Positions 62,626 to 64,000 of a stretch of 64,000 nt of DNA are shown in pieces (positions within the stretch are counted from its first letter, which is position 1; the number at the start of each line of letters is the position of its first letter). The position numbers were made by a program, and so were the translations under genes. Below the pieces are notes generated by a model. The model searched no databases and was not told the DNA's origin. It saw only the letters and a list, made by a program, of their open reading frames with translations. The stretch comes from Saccharomycodes ludwigii (taxonomy: Eukaryota; Ascomycota; Saccharomycetes; Saccharomycodales; Saccharomycodaceae): assembly GCF_020623625.1 (NCBI RefSeq), contig NC_060205.1, positions 1,233,501 to 1,297,500 on the forward strand. Direction: 5' to 3'.

Positions 62626-64000
62626 ACATTTTGAACTGAGATCAAGTTAGATGATTTTTGTAAACAGATCAAGTGTAGTAACATTTTATATTTGTTGGTA
62701 AAACAGGAACCTTGACGTATCTTTTTAGTATTTCCTGTAATTTTTACACACACATGCTTTATAAGCTAGACAGGATTATTGTCAAAATTTTTAAATTGTT
62801 AGTGGAGATAACAATACTGATTTAGAGATTGTTTTTGAGAACTTATCACATGAAAAGAGACAGAGAGTTTTGTTTCATATCTCTTTACGAAACACATCAT
62901 CATTAATACAAGTACAAATCAGAAATAATAGATCATTTAACTCCCATAGCTTTTGGCCAATCACAACATTCACATTTCTGTGTTTCAAACTGTAAGATAT
63001 TTTATTATAACATCATAACATCTGAAATAAGGAAACAACAAAAGAAATACGTGCTATATAGAATAGTTTGTGAACAATTGCCTTGATACGAGGAGGCATA
63101 AGTTACCACTTATTTGTTGATGCCATAAGAATAATCTCTTTTGTGATGGTTTGAACAGACAAGTAAAAAATAAAACTTTAGGTGTTAAATAAGATCTAAC
63201 AAAGAGTAGGCCAATAATGTGTAATGTACAATCCATTTTACGCTCTTGGATAACAAATTCTTAGATGAAATGTAAATCTTGCTTGGTAACATTTTTACCA
63301 ACTTGAAAACTATCCGAACCTGTAGAGTAAATAATTGAGATTGGGGCATATTAGTGATCCAAAAACAATATAATAATATGGCAATATTTATATGATTGTT
63401 CAGTGGGCTAATAAAAGACTTTGAGACAATGTATTAAAAAAAAAGCTCCATATTCCGTTAAAAAAAACAACATATTTTGTAATAATATACACAGCACTTA
63501 AGTGTTTAGCCCAGTTTATTTGATATTTCGGTAGAACACTTTTCATGCTGTTCAAATGCAGTTAATTTTATTATTTTGAGTACAATTACTGTTATGCCAA
63601 AGCCATGAACAAATAACTTTTTTCCCCCTAAAGAGACTTGTATATATAACACAAACCTAGATACAAGTATAGTATTACTCCTGTAGCATGAGGAATATAA
63701 TTTTCTTTGTATTAATCTAAACACAAGCTAGAAACGTAAATTCCATTAAAAAACTTGTGAAATTTTCCATTGGTTAACTGCTTGTATTATCAATTTATAT
63801 TTCTACATTCTGATGCTGGAAGTAAATGTGGTGTGTGATATTGAGAATTGGAATCGATTTAATATGCATATGCTTACAAAATACAGAATACTCAGATCAA
63901 CTATATGTTCACAAAATTGGCAGACCGCCATAAATCTCCATCAAAGAATTTGGAATTTGTTGCACAGGCACTTTGTATATTTTTTTTTTTTGTATAGGTT
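62626..64000 (+). repeat. Long dispersed non-coding repeat, copy 2 (runs off the window)
   Basis: Co-linear with 47115-48520 and in the same orientation. Similarity is very high from about 62815 to the last base, with mostly point differences and single-base length changes in homopolymers. The end of this copy is outside the window, so its true boundary is known only from copy 1. Confidence 0.92.

Larger units (their letters stand above)
59693..64000. other. Gene-free AT-rich region downstream of the flocculin
   Basis: 4.3 kb with no credible gene. Contains a duplicated poly(A)-linked motif, an AAAAC repeat, an LTR-like element and the second copy of the long dispersed repeat, which runs off the window. 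With the flocculin this looks subtelomeric. No telomeric repeats are seen within the window. Confidence 0.55.

Overview
The window comes from an AT-rich budding yeast with a compact nuclear genome: no gene visibly needs an intron, intergenic DNA is full of long poly(A)/poly(T) tracts, and proteins carry Asn/Thr/Ser runs encoded by AAT/AAC/ACT microsatellites. Almost every conserved gene can be matched to a Saccharomyces cerevisiae gene. The order interleaves two S. cerevisiae regions created by the whole-genome duplication: the left arm of chromosome I (GDH3, ECM1, GPB2, ACS1, FLC2, AIM2) and the right arm of chromosome XV (YOR365C to YOR375C: FLC2 paralogue, SCP1, RAD17, RPS12, MRS6, GPB1, NDD1, NUD1, ALD4, GDH1). 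Relative strands also agree. This is the layout expected of a lineage that never underwent that duplication. The base composition suggests a Saccharomycodaceae-like yeast such as Saccharomycodes, but the species is inferred, not shown.

Left part (1-33.6 kb) is dense housekeeping sequence: a partial Rog1-type lipase, a KTR/MNT mannosyltransferase, AIM2, an FLC-type TRP-like membrane protein, ACS1, SCP1, RAD17, RPS12, MRS6, GPB1/2, NDD1, NUD1, an ALD4-type mitochondrial aldehyde dehydrogenase, an unknown single-pass membrane protein, ECM1, a tRNA-Leu(UAA) and NADP-glutamate dehydrogenase. ACS1 and ALD4 act in consecutive steps from acetaldehyde to acetyl-CoA. NDD1 and NUD1 are divergently transcribed mitotic genes. 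NDD1 is split by a frame change at an AC dinucleotide run.

Middle part (33.6-45.1 kb) thins out: a divergent zinc alcohol dehydrogenase, an inverted pair of small related proteins of unknown function, a nitronate monooxygenase, and an unrecognised 603-residue protein isolated in gene-poor DNA.

Right part (45.1-64 kb) looks subtelomeric. It has about 8.7 kb without a convincing gene, a 1,939-residue PA14 flocculin with 27 in-register 135-bp repeats, a non-coding repeat of about 1.4 kb present twice in direct orientation about 15.5 kb apart, and two solo-LTR-like fossils with TGTTGGAA/TTCCAACA ends. In S. cerevisiae a flocculin (FLO9) also lies just outside GDH3 at a chromosome end, which supports the subtelomeric reading. 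A centromere in the gene-poor block was considered, but no convincing point-centromere core was found.
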